A program made the position numbers and the translations under genes. The notes beneath the pieces were generated by a model. It was not told the DNA's origin and did no database searches. It worked only from the letters and a program-made list of their open reading frames with translations. 64,000 nt of DNA from Actinomycetota bacterium (lineage in GTDB: Bacteria; Actinomycetota; Geothermincolia; Geothermincolales; RBG-13-55-18). This document shows, one piece after another, positions 25,952-34,372 of this stretch. How positions within the stretch are numbered: position 1 is the stretch's first letter; the number at the start of each line of letters is the position of its first letter. Location: assembly GCA_014360655.1 (NCBI GenBank), contig JACIXC010000002.1, positions 124,001 through 188,000 on the forward strand, written 5' to 3'.

Positions 25952-25988
25952 TACAACAAGGGTGTCAGGCCCCGATAACCTTTATAAT
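25952..25988 (+). promoter_or_regulatory. overlapping promoters for dxr (sigma-A-like and WhiG-like)
   Basis: A perfect TATAAT lies at 25983-25988, with GTGTCA at 25962-25967 as a weak -35 (15-base spacing). Its expected start point is the A of the dxr ATG at 25995. Overlapping it, TACA (25952-25955), 15 bases, then CCCGATAA (25971-25978) matches the FliA/WhiG consensus TAAA-N15-GCCGATAA at 10 of 12 positions. Confidence 0.55.
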
Positions 25989-25994
25989 GTTCCT

Positions 25995-27215
25995 ATGAAA
26001 GAGGCACAACATCGGCGGGGGCTGGCCATACTGGGATCCACGGGGTCCATTGGCACCCAGGCGATGGAGGTGGTGGAAGCCCACCGCGACCGCCTGCGGG
26101 CGCTCGCCCTTACCGCCCACCGCAACCTGGATCTCCTGGAGGAACAGGCCAGGCGCTTCCGGCCTGAGATGGTGGGCATGGTGGGCGAGGAGGAGGCGGC
26201 GGAGCTGAGGAGGCGCCTGGCGGGCACGGGGATCAGGGTCTGCGCCGGTAAGGAGTGCCTGCTGGAGGCCGCCCTCCATCCCGGGGCGGAGACGGTTCTC
26301 AACGCCGTGGTGGGCTCCGCGGGACTGCCCCCCACCCTGGCCGCGCTGGAGGCGGGAAAGCGCCTGGCCCTGGCCAACAAGGAGAGCATGGTGGCCGGCG
26401 GGGAGCTGGTGCTGAAAGCGCTGGGGAGGGGCGGGGAGATAATCCCGGTGGATTCGGAACACGGCGCCGTATTCCATTGCCTGCGCGGCGAGGACATGGA
26501 GAGCGTCGCCTCCATCGTGCTCACCGCTTCCGGGGGGCCCTTCCGCGGCCGCAGCCGCGAGGAGTTGGCCTCGGTCACGGTCGAGGAAGCGCTCTCCCAT
26601 CCCACATGGAGCATGGGCAGGAAGATAACCGTGGATTCCGCGACCCTCATGAACAAGGGCCTCGAGGTGATCGAGGCCCACTTCCTCTTCGGTCTGCCCT
26701 ACGAGAGGATCAAGGTGGTCGTCCACCCCCAGAGCGTCGTCCATTCCCTGGTGGAGTTCGTGGACGGCTCCTTCGCCGCACAGTTGAGCCTGCCCGACAT
26801 GCGCCTCCCCATCTCCCTGGCCCTCTCCTACCCGGAGCGTTGGGGGCCACCCTTCCGGGTGACGCGCCCGTGCGACATCGCTTCCCTCACCTTCGAGGAG
26901 GTGGACAGGCGCACCTTCGGCTGCCTCGACCTGGCCTACGAGGCTGGAGAAAGGGGCGGGCTGCATGCCGCCGTCCTCAACGCCGCCAACGAGGAGGCGG
27001 TGGGCGCCTTCCTGCAGGGGCGCCTTCCTTTCCTGGCCATCGAGGAGGTCATAAGGGTGACCCTCGAGGATTACCGTCCCACGCCGCTGCGTTCGCTGGA
27101 GGACGTGCTGCGCGCGGAGGAATGGGCCCGCGCCCGCGCGGCGGAGGCCGCCGGGGAGCTTTCCGCCCGGGGAGCGGGCGCGGGGAGGAGGCGCGGCGGA
27201 GGTGAGGCGGAGTGA
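25995..27215 (+). CDS. dxr: 1-deoxy-D-xylulose 5-phosphate reductoisomerase
   Basis: A 406-residue DXR, which makes MEP from DXP using NADPH, the committed step of isoprenoid synthesis. NADPH site LGSTGSIGTQ (about 11-20), NKESMVAGGEL, the metal-site region PVDSEHGAVF, SGGPFRGRS, and HPTWSMGRKITVDSATLMNK are intact. The C-terminal helical domain ends in Arg/Gly-rich sequence. ATG 25995 has no ribosome site, and a -10 box ends only 6 bases before it, so the mRNA is probably leaderless. The stop overlaps the rseP GTG (GTGA). Confidence 0.96.
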   Translation: MKEAQHRRGLAILGSTGSIGTQAMEVVEAHRDRLRALALTAHRNLDLLEEQARRFRPEMVGMVGEEEAAELRRRLAGTGIRVCAGKECLLEAALHPGAETVLNAVVGSAGLPPTLAALEAGKRLALANKESMVAGGELVLKALGRGGEIIPVDSEHGAVFHCLRGEDMESVASIVLTASGGPFRGRSREELASVTVEEALSHPTWSMGRKITVDSATLMNKGLEVIEAHFLFGLPYERIKVVVHPQSVVHSLVEFVDGSFAAQLSLPDMRLPISLALSYPERWGPPFRVTRPCDIASLTFEEVDRRTFGCLDLAYEAGERGGLHAAVLNAANEEAVGAFLQGRLPFLAIEEVIRVTLEDYRPTPLRSLEDVLRAEEWARARAAEAAGELSARGAGAGRRRGGGEAE

Positions 27216-28309
27216 CGGTTTTCCTTTACGTGCTCGCGACCCTCGCCGCCGTCATCCTCATGGTCATCACCCACGAGCTGGGGCACTTCGTGGCCGCCAG
27301 GATGGTGGGGGTTAAGGCCACCGAGTTCTTCGTGGGGTTCGGGCCGCGCATCTGGAGCACCAGGCGGGGGGAGACGGAGTTTGGCATAAAATGGATACTG
27401 GTCGGCGGGTACGTGAAGATCCTGGGCATGAACCCCGAGGAGGAAGTCAGCCCGGAGGACTGGCCCCACTCCTACAAGGGAGTGTCTCGCGCCCGCCGCT
27501 TCTGGATCATCATCTCCGGGTCGCTGGTCCACGTGCTGCTCGCCCTGCTCATCGCCTTCCTCACCGTCTGGCTCATAGGGGTCCCCGTGCTCACCAACAC
27601 CGTGGGCAGCGTCGGCGAGTACGTCGAGGAGACGGGAGAGGAGACCCCCGCTCACCTGGCTGGCCTGCAGCCGGGGGATGTCATCCTCTCCATGGACGGG
27701 AAGGAGATGCGCGACTGGGAGGACGTGCGCGACTTCATCATCGCCAACCCGGGTGAGGAGGTGGAGGTACTGGTCGAGCGCGAGGGGCGGGAAAAGGCGC
27801 TCGTGGTGCGGCTGGCGGAGCTGGAGGACGGCAGGGGTTTCCTGGGCATAAGCCCGCAGCCGGGAGAGAAGCATTACTCCCTGGCGGCCTCCTTCGCGGA
27901 GACGGGGCGCTGGTACCTGGAATACTCCAGGGGGGTCTTCTACAGCATCTACCGCGTCTTCAACCTCTCGACCCTGAAACAGTTACTGGGCCTTGCGGAA
28001 CCCACGGAGGAGAGGCCGATGACCGTGGTGGGCATAACGCGAGTGGCCGGCGAGCTGGCGGGCGAGGGAATGTACTATTTCCTCAACTTCTTAGCCTTCA
28101 TCCTTCTCTTCCTGGCCTACATCAACCTGATGCCCCTCCCGCCGCTGGACGGCGGACACCTCCTAGTGCTCTTCGTGGAAAAGATCACCGGGAAGGATAT
28201 CGACATGCGCAAGCTTTACCCGGTGGCGGTGGCGGTCCTGACCTTTTTCGCGATGATGTTCCTGCTCACCCTGCGGCTGGACATCACCAACCCCGTGAGC
28301 CTGCCATGA
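27212..28309 (+). CDS. rseP: RseP-family site-2 zinc metalloprotease
   Basis: A 365-residue intramembrane protease. The first membrane segment holds HELGHF (about residues 21-26), the zinc-binding H-E-x-x-H. A single PDZ domain (about 130-210) includes AGLQPGDVILSMDG. The last part has NLMPLPPLDGGHLL, which supplies the third metal ligand Asp, and more membrane segments. In other bacteria such proteases release membrane-bound sigma regulators or clear signal peptides. GTG 27212 overlaps the dxr stop, and the gene end overlaps ispG (ATGA). This dxr-rseP-ispG order is usual in actinobacteria. Confidence 0.95.
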   Translation: MTVFLYVLATLAAVILMVITHELGHFVAARMVGVKATEFFVGFGPRIWSTRRGETEFGIKWILVGGYVKILGMNPEEEVSPEDWPHSYKGVSRARRFWIIISGSLVHVLLALLIAFLTVWLIGVPVLTNTVGSVGEYVEETGEETPAHLAGLQPGDVILSMDGKEMRDWEDVRDFIIANPGEEVEVLVEREGREKALVVRLAELEDGRGFLGISPQPGEKHYSLAASFAETGRWYLEYSRGVFYSIYRVFNLSTLKQLLGLAEPTEERPMTVVGITRVAGELAGEGMYYFLNFLAFILLFLAYINLMPLPPLDGGHLLVLFVEKITGKDIDMRKLYPVAVAVLTFFAMMFLLTLRLDITNPVSLP

Positions 28310-29412
28310 CCGTGCGCAAGATCACCCGGCAGGTAATGATCGGGAACGTCCCGGTGGGCGGCGGGGCGCCGGTGAGCGTGCAGTCCATGACCAACACCCC
28401 GACCTGGGACGTCGCGGCCACACTGGAGCAGATAGGGCGCCTGCACGGCGCGGGGTGCCACATCGTGCGCGTGGCCGTACCCGCCCCGGGAAGCGGGGGC
28501 ATGAAACGCGCCCTGCAGTCCCTGCGCGGCATCGTGGAGGGTTCCCCCCTGCCCGTGGTGGCGGACGTGCACTTCGACCACCGCCTGGCCCTCTTGGCCG
28601 TGGAGGCGGGGGTGCGCGGCCTGCGCATAAACCCCGGGAACATCGGGGGAGAGGATAAGGTGCGCGAGGTAGCCGCGGCGGCGAAGGCGGCCGGTATCCC
28701 CGTGCGCGTGGGGGTGAACGCGGGCTCCCTTCCCCGCCACATACTGGCGAAATACGGCCATCCCACGCCGGAGGCGCTGGTGGAGAGCGCGCTGGAGGAG
28801 ATAGCCGTTCTCGAGAAGTACGGGTTTTATGATATAAAGGTTTCCGTGAAGGCCTCCTCCGTCCCCTTGACCATAGAGGCATACCGCCTCCTGTCGCGCG
28901 CGGTCGATTATCCACTGCACGTGGGGGTGAGCGAGGCGGGACCGCCATGGACGGGGACGGTGAGGTCGGCGGTGGGCATAGGAACACTGCTTGCCGAGGG
29001 GATCGGGGACACCATAAGAGTGTCGCTGGCGGGGGACCCCGTGGAGGAGGTGAGGGCAGGCCTGGCCATACTGCGGGCCCTGGAGTTGGCGAGGAGAGGG
29101 GCGGATATAGTGGCCTGTCCCACCTGCGCGCGCTGCCGCATCGACGTGGCCGCCATAGCGGGGGAGCTGGAGAAGCTGCTGGCGGACCTGAGGGCTCCCC
29201 TGCGCATCGCGGTCATGGGGTGCGCGGTCAACGGCCCGGGAGAGGCGCGGGAAGCGGACCTGGGGATAGCGGGCGGGAAGGAGCGGGGCCTCCTCTTCCG
29301 GCGCGGCGAGTCGGTCGGGTGGTTTCCCAAGGAGGAGCTCCTCTCCGTGCTCCTGCGCGAGGTGGAAAACATGGAACGTGACTGGGAGGAACAGGAGGGT
29401 CGCGCAGAGTAG
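28306..29412 (+). CDS. ispG: 4-hydroxy-3-methylbut-2-enyl diphosphate synthase IspG
   Basis: A 368-residue 4Fe-4S enzyme that converts MEcPP to HMBPP in the MEP pathway. The TIM-barrel part has PVSVQSMTNTPTWDV, LRINPGNIGGEDKV and the VGVNAGSLP loop. The cluster-binding C-terminal domain has CPTCARC and the distant Cys in VMGCAVNGPGEAREADLGIA. ATG 28306 overlaps the rseP stop. With dxr and ispH this window holds three MEP enzymes. Confidence 0.96.
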   Translation: MTVRKITRQVMIGNVPVGGGAPVSVQSMTNTPTWDVAATLEQIGRLHGAGCHIVRVAVPAPGSGGMKRALQSLRGIVEGSPLPVVADVHFDHRLALLAVEAGVRGLRINPGNIGGEDKVREVAAAAKAAGIPVRVGVNAGSLPRHILAKYGHPTPEALVESALEEIAVLEKYGFYDIKVSVKASSVPLTIEAYRLLSRAVDYPLHVGVSEAGPPWTGTVRSAVGIGTLLAEGIGDTIRVSLAGDPVEEVRAGLAILRALELARRGADIVACPTCARCRIDVAAIAGELEKLLADLRAPLRIAVMGCAVNGPGEAREADLGIAGGKERGLLFRRGESVGWFPKEELLSVLLREVENMERDWEEQEGRAE

Positions 29413-29487
29413 AAATACGCGTGGCGGAAGGGACGGCGGGAGAGCCCCGCCGCGCGGCGGGAGAAAGGGCATGACGGAGAAGGCGGG

Positions 29488-31218
29488 ATGAGACAGTCGA
29501 GGACCTTTATCCCCACCCTGCGGGAGAGTCCCGCGGACGCGGAGATCGCCAGCCACCGCCTGCTGCTGCGGGCCGGTTACCTGCGCAGGGTGGCATCGGG
29601 CATATACGAGTTCCTGCCCCTGGGGGTCAGGGTGCTGCGCAGGATCGGCGACATCATCCGCGAGGAGATGAACGCGGCGGGCGCGCAGGAGATCATGCTT
29701 CCCATACTGCAGCCGCGGGAGCTGTGGGAGGAGAGCGGGCGCTGGGCGAAGTACGGGCCGGAGATGATGCGACTGAAGGACCGTGCGGAGCGGGATTTCG
29801 GACTGGGACCCACCCACGAGGAGGTCATCACGGACCTCGTGCGCTCCAACGTCTCCTCCTACCGCGAGCTGCCCCTCAACCTTTACCAGATCGGGAGCAA
29901 GTTCCGCGACGAGATACGACCCCGCTTCGGGCTCATGCGGGCGCGGGAGTTCATCATGAAGGACGCCTACAGCTTCGACCGCGACGAGGAGGGCATGCGC
30001 GAGTCCTACCGCGTCATGTACGAGGCCTACGGCCGCATCTTCAGCCGCTGTGGCTGCACCTGGAGGGCGGTGGAGGCGGCCACCGGGCTCATCGGCGGCG
30101 ACGTGTCCCACGAGTTCATGGTCCCCGCCGCTGCGGGGGAGGACCGCATAGCGTTATGCGACCGCTGTTCCTACGCCGCCAACCTGGAGCTGGCCTCCTA
30201 CAGGCGCGCCGGGCCGCCGCGCGGAGACGGGAAGGAGCGGGAGGAGGTGCACACCCCCGGGCGACGCACCATAGACGAGGTGGGGGAGTTCCTGGGCCTG
30301 CAGGCGGAGCGCATGATCAAGTGCCTCATGTACCTGGTGGAGGGGAGGCCTGTGGCCGTTCTCGTCCCCGGGGACCGCGAGGCCAACGAGACGAAGCTGG
30401 CGCGAGTGTTCGGGACCGACGAGTTCCGGCTCTTCCGGGAGGATGACTGGGAAAGATTTCCAGGTATCCTGCAGGGCTTCGTGGGGCCGGTGGGCCTGGA
30501 CGCGATCGAGGTGGTGGCCGATACCTATCTGCAGGGAGCGGGGGGGATGGCCTGCGGCGCCAACCGTGCCGACTTTCACCTGGTCAACGTGGAGGAAGGC
30601 CGGGATTTCACCGTGCACCGGTTCGCGGACGTGACCACCGCGCGGGAGGGCGACGCCTGCCCCCGCTGCGAGGGGAGGCTCAGGCTGGAGGCGGGCATAG
30701 AGGTGGGCCAGGTCTTCCAGTTGGGGTTGAGGTATTCCGAGGCCATGCACTGTTACTACCACGACGAGGAGGGCGTCTCCCGCCCCATGTACATGGGTTG
30801 TTACGGCATCGGCGTGACCCGGCTCATGGCGGCGGTGGTGGAACAGCACCACGACGAACGCGGCATCATCTGGCCCCTGTCCGTGGCGCCCGCCGCCCTG
30901 CACATCCTCCCCCTCGATTACCAGAAGGAGGGCAGGAGGAGGGCGGCGGAGGAACTGTACGGCGCCTGCCTGCGCAGGGGATGGGATGTGTTGCTCGACG
31001 ACCGCGAGGAGAGCGCGGGAGTGAAGTTCGCCGATGCCGACCTGCTGGGCATACCCTTCCGCGTGGTCATCGGGAAGGGATACGACGAGGACGGCACCCT
31101 GGAGCTGCAGGAGAGGGCCACGGGGGAAAGGGCCAGGTTGCATGCGGCCGCGTGCCTGGAGAGGATCGAGGAGTCGCTGCGGTCGTTCGACGATCTCTCC
31201 GCCAGGGACGACGCGTGA
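29488..31218 (+). CDS. proS: prolyl-tRNA synthetase, bacterial type
   Basis: A 576-residue class II ProRS. Motif 1 region ASGIYEFLPLGVRVLRRI, motif 2 FRDEIRPRFGLMRAREFIMKDAYSFD, and motif 3 YGIGVTRLMAAVVEQ are intact. The editing INS domain lies between motifs 2 and 3 (about 230-390), as in bacterial-type ProRS. The C-terminal anticodon-binding domain has VLLDDREESAGVKFADADLLGIP. ATG 29488 ends the dxr-rseP-ispG-proS run. Confidence 0.96.
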   Translation: MRQSRTFIPTLRESPADAEIASHRLLLRAGYLRRVASGIYEFLPLGVRVLRRIGDIIREEMNAAGAQEIMLPILQPRELWEESGRWAKYGPEMMRLKDRAERDFGLGPTHEEVITDLVRSNVSSYRELPLNLYQIGSKFRDEIRPRFGLMRAREFIMKDAYSFDRDEEGMRESYRVMYEAYGRIFSRCGCTWRAVEAATGLIGGDVSHEFMVPAAAGEDRIALCDRCSYAANLELASYRRAGPPRGDGKEREEVHTPGRRTIDEVGEFLGLQAERMIKCLMYLVEGRPVAVLVPGDREANETKLARVFGTDEFRLFREDDWERFPGILQGFVGPVGLDAIEVVADTYLQGAGGMACGANRADFHLVNVEEGRDFTVHRFADVTTAREGDACPRCEGRLRLEAGIEVGQVFQLGLRYSEAMHCYYHDEEGVSRPMYMGCYGIGVTRLMAAVVEQHHDERGIIWPLSVAPAALHILPLDYQKEGRRRAAEELYGACLRRGWDVLLDDREESAGVKFADADLLGIPFRVVIGKGYDEDGTLELQERATGERARLHAAACLERIEESLRSFDDLSARDDA

Positions 31219-31309
31219 GGGGAGGGCCCCGCGGTGAGGCGTCGGGCGACGGGTTTCCCGGAGGGGACGGCGCAGGGATGCCGGCGAGGTAAGATGCGGA
31301 GGAGTGATC

Positions 31310-31651
31310 ATGGACAAGTTCGTGACGCATGAGGATCAGCTGGAATGGGTCCCCGCCGATTTTCCACGCGCGCAGATGAAGGTGCTCTACATGGATCCCA
31401 GGGGAGGGGGGCAGATCCTGCTGGTGCGCTTCGAGCCCCACTGCGAGATGCCGGCGCACGGGCACGCCGCCTCGGACGAAGCGGCGTACGTGCTGGAGGG
31501 GGAACTGCGACAGCCGGCCGAGGTGGGAGAGGACGAGGTTTTCCGCAAGGGACATTTCGTCTTCCTCCCCGCGGGCCTGCGGCACGGCCCCTTCATCGCC
31601 GGCGAGGAAGGGTGCACCATCATCAGCGTCTTCTACGGTCCGCTGCGCTGA
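31310..31651 (+). CDS. cupin-domain protein
   Basis: A 113-residue single-cupin protein. Motif 1 is HCEMPAHGHAASDEAAYVLEG (H-x-H-x-E-like metal site); motif 2 is the GHFVFLPAGLRHG stretch. Such small cupins bind metals and serve as enzymes or sensors; none can be assigned here. ATG 31310 has GGAGGAG 5 bases upstream. It sits 91 bases after proS and directly before the phospholipid synthase gene, so it may be co-transcribed with the PIM genes. Confidence 0.8.
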   Translation: MDKFVTHEDQLEWVPADFPRAQMKVLYMDPRGGGQILLVRFEPHCEMPAHGHAASDEAAYVLEGELRQPAEVGEDEVFRKGHFVFLPAGLRHGPFIAGEEGCTIISVFYGPLR

Positions 31652-31664
31652 GGGGAGGGCGGGC

Positions 31665-32300
31665 ATGGCTAGGACCTGGAGCGTGGACGCCGGCTTGAGA
31701 AGATTTTCCAGCACGGTCTTCCACCCCCTGGGATGGGTGCTGGGCCGCGTCCTCTCGCCTAACCTGCTCACCACCTGTTCCCTGCTCTCCTCGGTGGCGG
31801 TGGGTTATTTCTTCGCCCGGGGGCGTTTCTTCCTGGGGGCTTGGCTGATGTTCCTCGCGGGGCTCTTCGATATCTGGGACGGTCAGGTGGCCAAGCTGAC
31901 CGGCAGGGTCACCACCTTCGGATCCTTCTACGACTCCACCGCCGACCGGGTGGCGGATTTCCTCTACTCGCTGGGCGCCCTCTATTACTTCACGGTGGAG
32001 AGGATCTTCGACGTGGCCTTCATGGTGGTGGCCTACATGGTGCTTTCCTCCCTCATCAGCTACGTGAAGGCCAGGGCGGAGGGATTGGGCATCTCCTGCG
32101 GGGTTGGCCTCCTGGCACGACCCCTGCGCATGCTCCTCTTCGGCATACCCCTTTTCGTCTACGGGTTCACCGGCAACCTGTGGACCTTTCGCGGGGCGCT
32201 CTACCTGGTGCTCATCCTGGGCGTGGAGACCCTTGCGCACCGGGTGCTGGTCATCTACCGGGGGGCGCGCGCGAAGGACGCCTCCGGACGAGAGGCCTGA
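31665..32300 (+). CDS. pgsA: CDP-alcohol phosphatidyltransferase, probable phosphatidylinositol (phosphate) synthase
   Basis: A 211-residue integral-membrane enzyme. The catalytic motif D-x-x-D-G-x-x-A-R-x8-G-x3-D-x3-D is present as DIWDGQVAKLTGRVTTFG with two later Asp, except that the usual Arg is Lys. Several hydrophobic segments follow. In mycobacteria and other actinobacteria the gene in this place (pgsA1) joins CDP-DAG and inositol-1-phosphate to make PIP, and it precedes PatA and PimA genes, exactly as here. Substrate specificity is inferred from this neighbourhood. The phosphatidylglycerophosphate synthase alternative is less likely. Confidence 0.87.
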   Translation: MARTWSVDAGLRRFSSTVFHPLGWVLGRVLSPNLLTTCSLLSSVAVGYFFARGRFFLGAWLMFLAGLFDIWDGQVAKLTGRVTTFGSFYDSTADRVADFLYSLGALYYFTVERIFDVAFMVVAYMVLSSLISYVKARAEGLGISCGVGLLARPLRMLLFGIPLFVYGFTGNLWTFRGALYLVLILGVETLAHRVLVIYRGARAKDASGREA

Positions 32301-32313
32301 GCGGGGAGGCGCC

Positions 32314-33219
32314 ATGCGCCGGGAAGTCCCCTCGGCCGCCAGGATCTTCGGCTACCTGAAGTACTGTTTCTTCAGGGGTTCCTGCTGGCTGGTGGGCCGC
32401 CTCCCCGCGCGCGTATCGCACGCCGTGGGGATAGGGATGGGCGAGGTAGCATACCGCCTTTCGCCCCGCAAGAGGGAGGTGGTCTGCGGCAACATGCGCC
32501 GCGTGCTCCCCGATGCCGGGCCGCGCGCCTGGAAGAGGATGGCACGGGGCTGCTTTCACGAGTACGCGCGCTACTGGGTGGATTTCCTGCGCTGCTACCA
32601 CCTCACCTTCGAGGAGGTCTTCTACTCGCTGACCATCCCCCACGGGGTCGAATGGTTCGACGAGTGCCTGCGGCGCGGCAAGGGCGTGGTCCTGGCGCTA
32701 CCGCACTACGGGAGCTGGGACATGATCGGCGGCTGGGTGGGGCACAATTACCCCTCCTTCTGGGCGGTGGCCGAGCAGCTCGAACCCCGCCCCATGTACG
32801 AGTTCCACACGGAGCTGCGACGGCGCATGGGCATCCGCATCATCCCCCTGGGGGAGGGAACGGTGGAGAAGGTGATCGAGGTACTTCTGAAAAACGGTAT
32901 GGTGGCCCTGCTCTCCGACCGCCTCGTCGCGGGGAGCGGCGTGGAGGTGGAGTTCTTCGGGGAGAAGGTCCTCATGCCCATCGGGCCCGCCCTGCTGGCC
33001 GTGAAGCTGGGCACGGCGGTGCTCCCCTGCCACATCATACGCAGGGGCGGCGCCTACCACGGGTACGTGGGGCCGCCCCTTGAGGTGGAGGTCACCGGGG
33101 ACACCCGACGCGACGTGCGGGTCAACACCCAGAAGCTGGCGAAGGTGTTCGAGGGATTCATCCGCGAGGACCCCACCCAGTGGCACATGTTCCAGCCCAT
33201 TTTCCGCGGTGAGGGGTAG
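32314..33219 (+). CDS. PatA-like lysophospholipid/PIM acyltransferase
   Basis: A 301-residue acyltransferase of the LpxL/HtrB fold. The catalytic H-x4-D motif is HYGSWD (about residues 131-136). A second block AEQLEPRPMYEFHTELRRR and the GEKVLMPIGPALLAVK region follow. In mycobacteria the gene between pgsA1 and pimA is PatA, which acylates the mannose of PIM1. The start at ATG 32314 follows GGGGAGG. The upstream open frame overlaps pgsA and is not supported. Role inferred from fold plus gene order. Confidence 0.87.
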   Translation: MRREVPSAARIFGYLKYCFFRGSCWLVGRLPARVSHAVGIGMGEVAYRLSPRKREVVCGNMRRVLPDAGPRAWKRMARGCFHEYARYWVDFLRCYHLTFEEVFYSLTIPHGVEWFDECLRRGKGVVLALPHYGSWDMIGGWVGHNYPSFWAVAEQLEPRPMYEFHTELRRRMGIRIIPLGEGTVEKVIEVLLKNGMVALLSDRLVAGSGVEVEFFGEKVLMPIGPALLAVKLGTAVLPCHIIRRGGAYHGYVGPPLEVEVTGDTRRDVRVNTQKLAKVFEGFIREDPTQWHMFQPIFRGEG

Positions 33220-33228
33220 AATGGCTCC

Positions 33229-34317
33229 ATGAAGATCGCGCTGGTCTCCCCCTATTCCTGGGACGTGCCCGGCGGCGTGAACCGCCACGTGGAGCAGCTG
33301 TCGCGCTGTTTGAGGGAGCGCGGGCACGACGTGACCGTTGTGGCGCCCGGCGGAAAGAGCGGCGAGGGTTTCCATTCCGTGGGCGGCTCCTTCGCGGTGT
33401 ACGCCAACCGCTCCGTGGCCAACATATCCTTCGGGCCACGCGTCTACGCGAGGATAAGGCGCTTCCTCGAGCGCAACCGGCCTGACCTCGTGCACCTGCA
33501 CGAGCCCCTCGTGCCCAGCGTCTCCATGCTCGCCCTGCTGGCGTCGCGGTCGGCCAACCTGGGCACCTTTCACGCCGCGCGGGAAGGCGGGAGCGCGGGT
33601 TACCGCCTGGCCGCGCCGCTCTTGCGCAGGCTCGCGAAACGCCTGCACGTGCGCGCGGCGGTGAGCCCCGCCGCCCTCGACCTGGTTTCCCGCTACTTCC
33701 CCGGCGAGTACCGCATCCTGCCCAACGGCGTGGACACGGAGAGGTTCACCCCCCGCGGTCCCACCCTCCCGGGACTTGACCCCCGCCGCTTCCGCGTGGT
33801 CTTCGTGGGCAGGGACGAGCCGCGCAAGGGACTGCAGGTCCTCCTGGAGGCGCTGCCGCTCGTGAGGCGGGAACATCCCGAGGTGGAGCTGCTGGTGGTG
33901 GGGGCGGAGGCGAGGGGGGGCGACGTGGAGGGCGTGCGCTGGCTGGGAAGGCTGGAGAGCGAGGCGGTGCCTGCCGCCTACCGCTCGGCGCGCGTCATGG
34001 TGGCCCCCGCGCTGGGTTGGGAGAGTTTCGGCATCGTGCTGCTGGAGGCCATGGCCTGCGGGCTGGCGGTGGTGGCCTCGGACATCGCGGGGTACCGCTC
34101 CGTCCTGAGGGACGGCGTGGAGGGAGTTCTGGTGCCCCCCGGCGACGCGGCGGCGCTGGCGGAAGCGCTTGGTGGGCTGGTGGAGGACGAGGAAAGGCGG
34201 GAGGCCATGGCCGCCGCCGGGCTGGCGAGGGCCGCCGCTTTTTCCTGGAAGAAACTGGTGGTCGAGGTGGAGGCGGCTTACGAGGACGCCGTGCGAGCCC
34301 GGGGGAGGGGCCGCTGA
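33229..34317 (+). CDS. pimA: PimA-like alpha-mannosyltransferase (GT4)
   Basis: A 362-residue GT-B glycosyltransferase of family GT4. The N-terminus MKIALVSPYSWDVPGGVNRH is the PimA-type opening. The C-terminal nucleotide-sugar site has VFVGRDEPRKGLQVLLEAL, and the E-x7-E motif is in ESFGIVLLEAMACGLAVVAS. In mycobacteria PimA moves mannose from GDP-mannose to phosphatidylinositol on the inner leaflet. Located 9 bases after the acyltransferase gene. The substrate is inferred; other GT4 specificities cannot be excluded. Confidence 0.88.
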   Translation: MKIALVSPYSWDVPGGVNRHVEQLSRCLRERGHDVTVVAPGGKSGEGFHSVGGSFAVYANRSVANISFGPRVYARIRRFLERNRPDLVHLHEPLVPSVSMLALLASRSANLGTFHAAREGGSAGYRLAAPLLRRLAKRLHVRAAVSPAALDLVSRYFPGEYRILPNGVDTERFTPRGPTLPGLDPRRFRVVFVGRDEPRKGLQVLLEALPLVRREHPEVELLVVGAEARGGDVEGVRWLGRLESEAVPAAYRSARVMVAPALGWESFGIVLLEAMACGLAVVASDIAGYRSVLRDGVEGVLVPPGDAAALAEALGGLVEDEERREAMAAAGLARAAAFSWKKLVVEVEAAYEDAVRARGRGR

Positions 34318-34372
34318 GGCGCCGGGGAGGGACCGCGAGCCGCCCCGCCGCGTGATAGGGAAAGGAGCGGGG

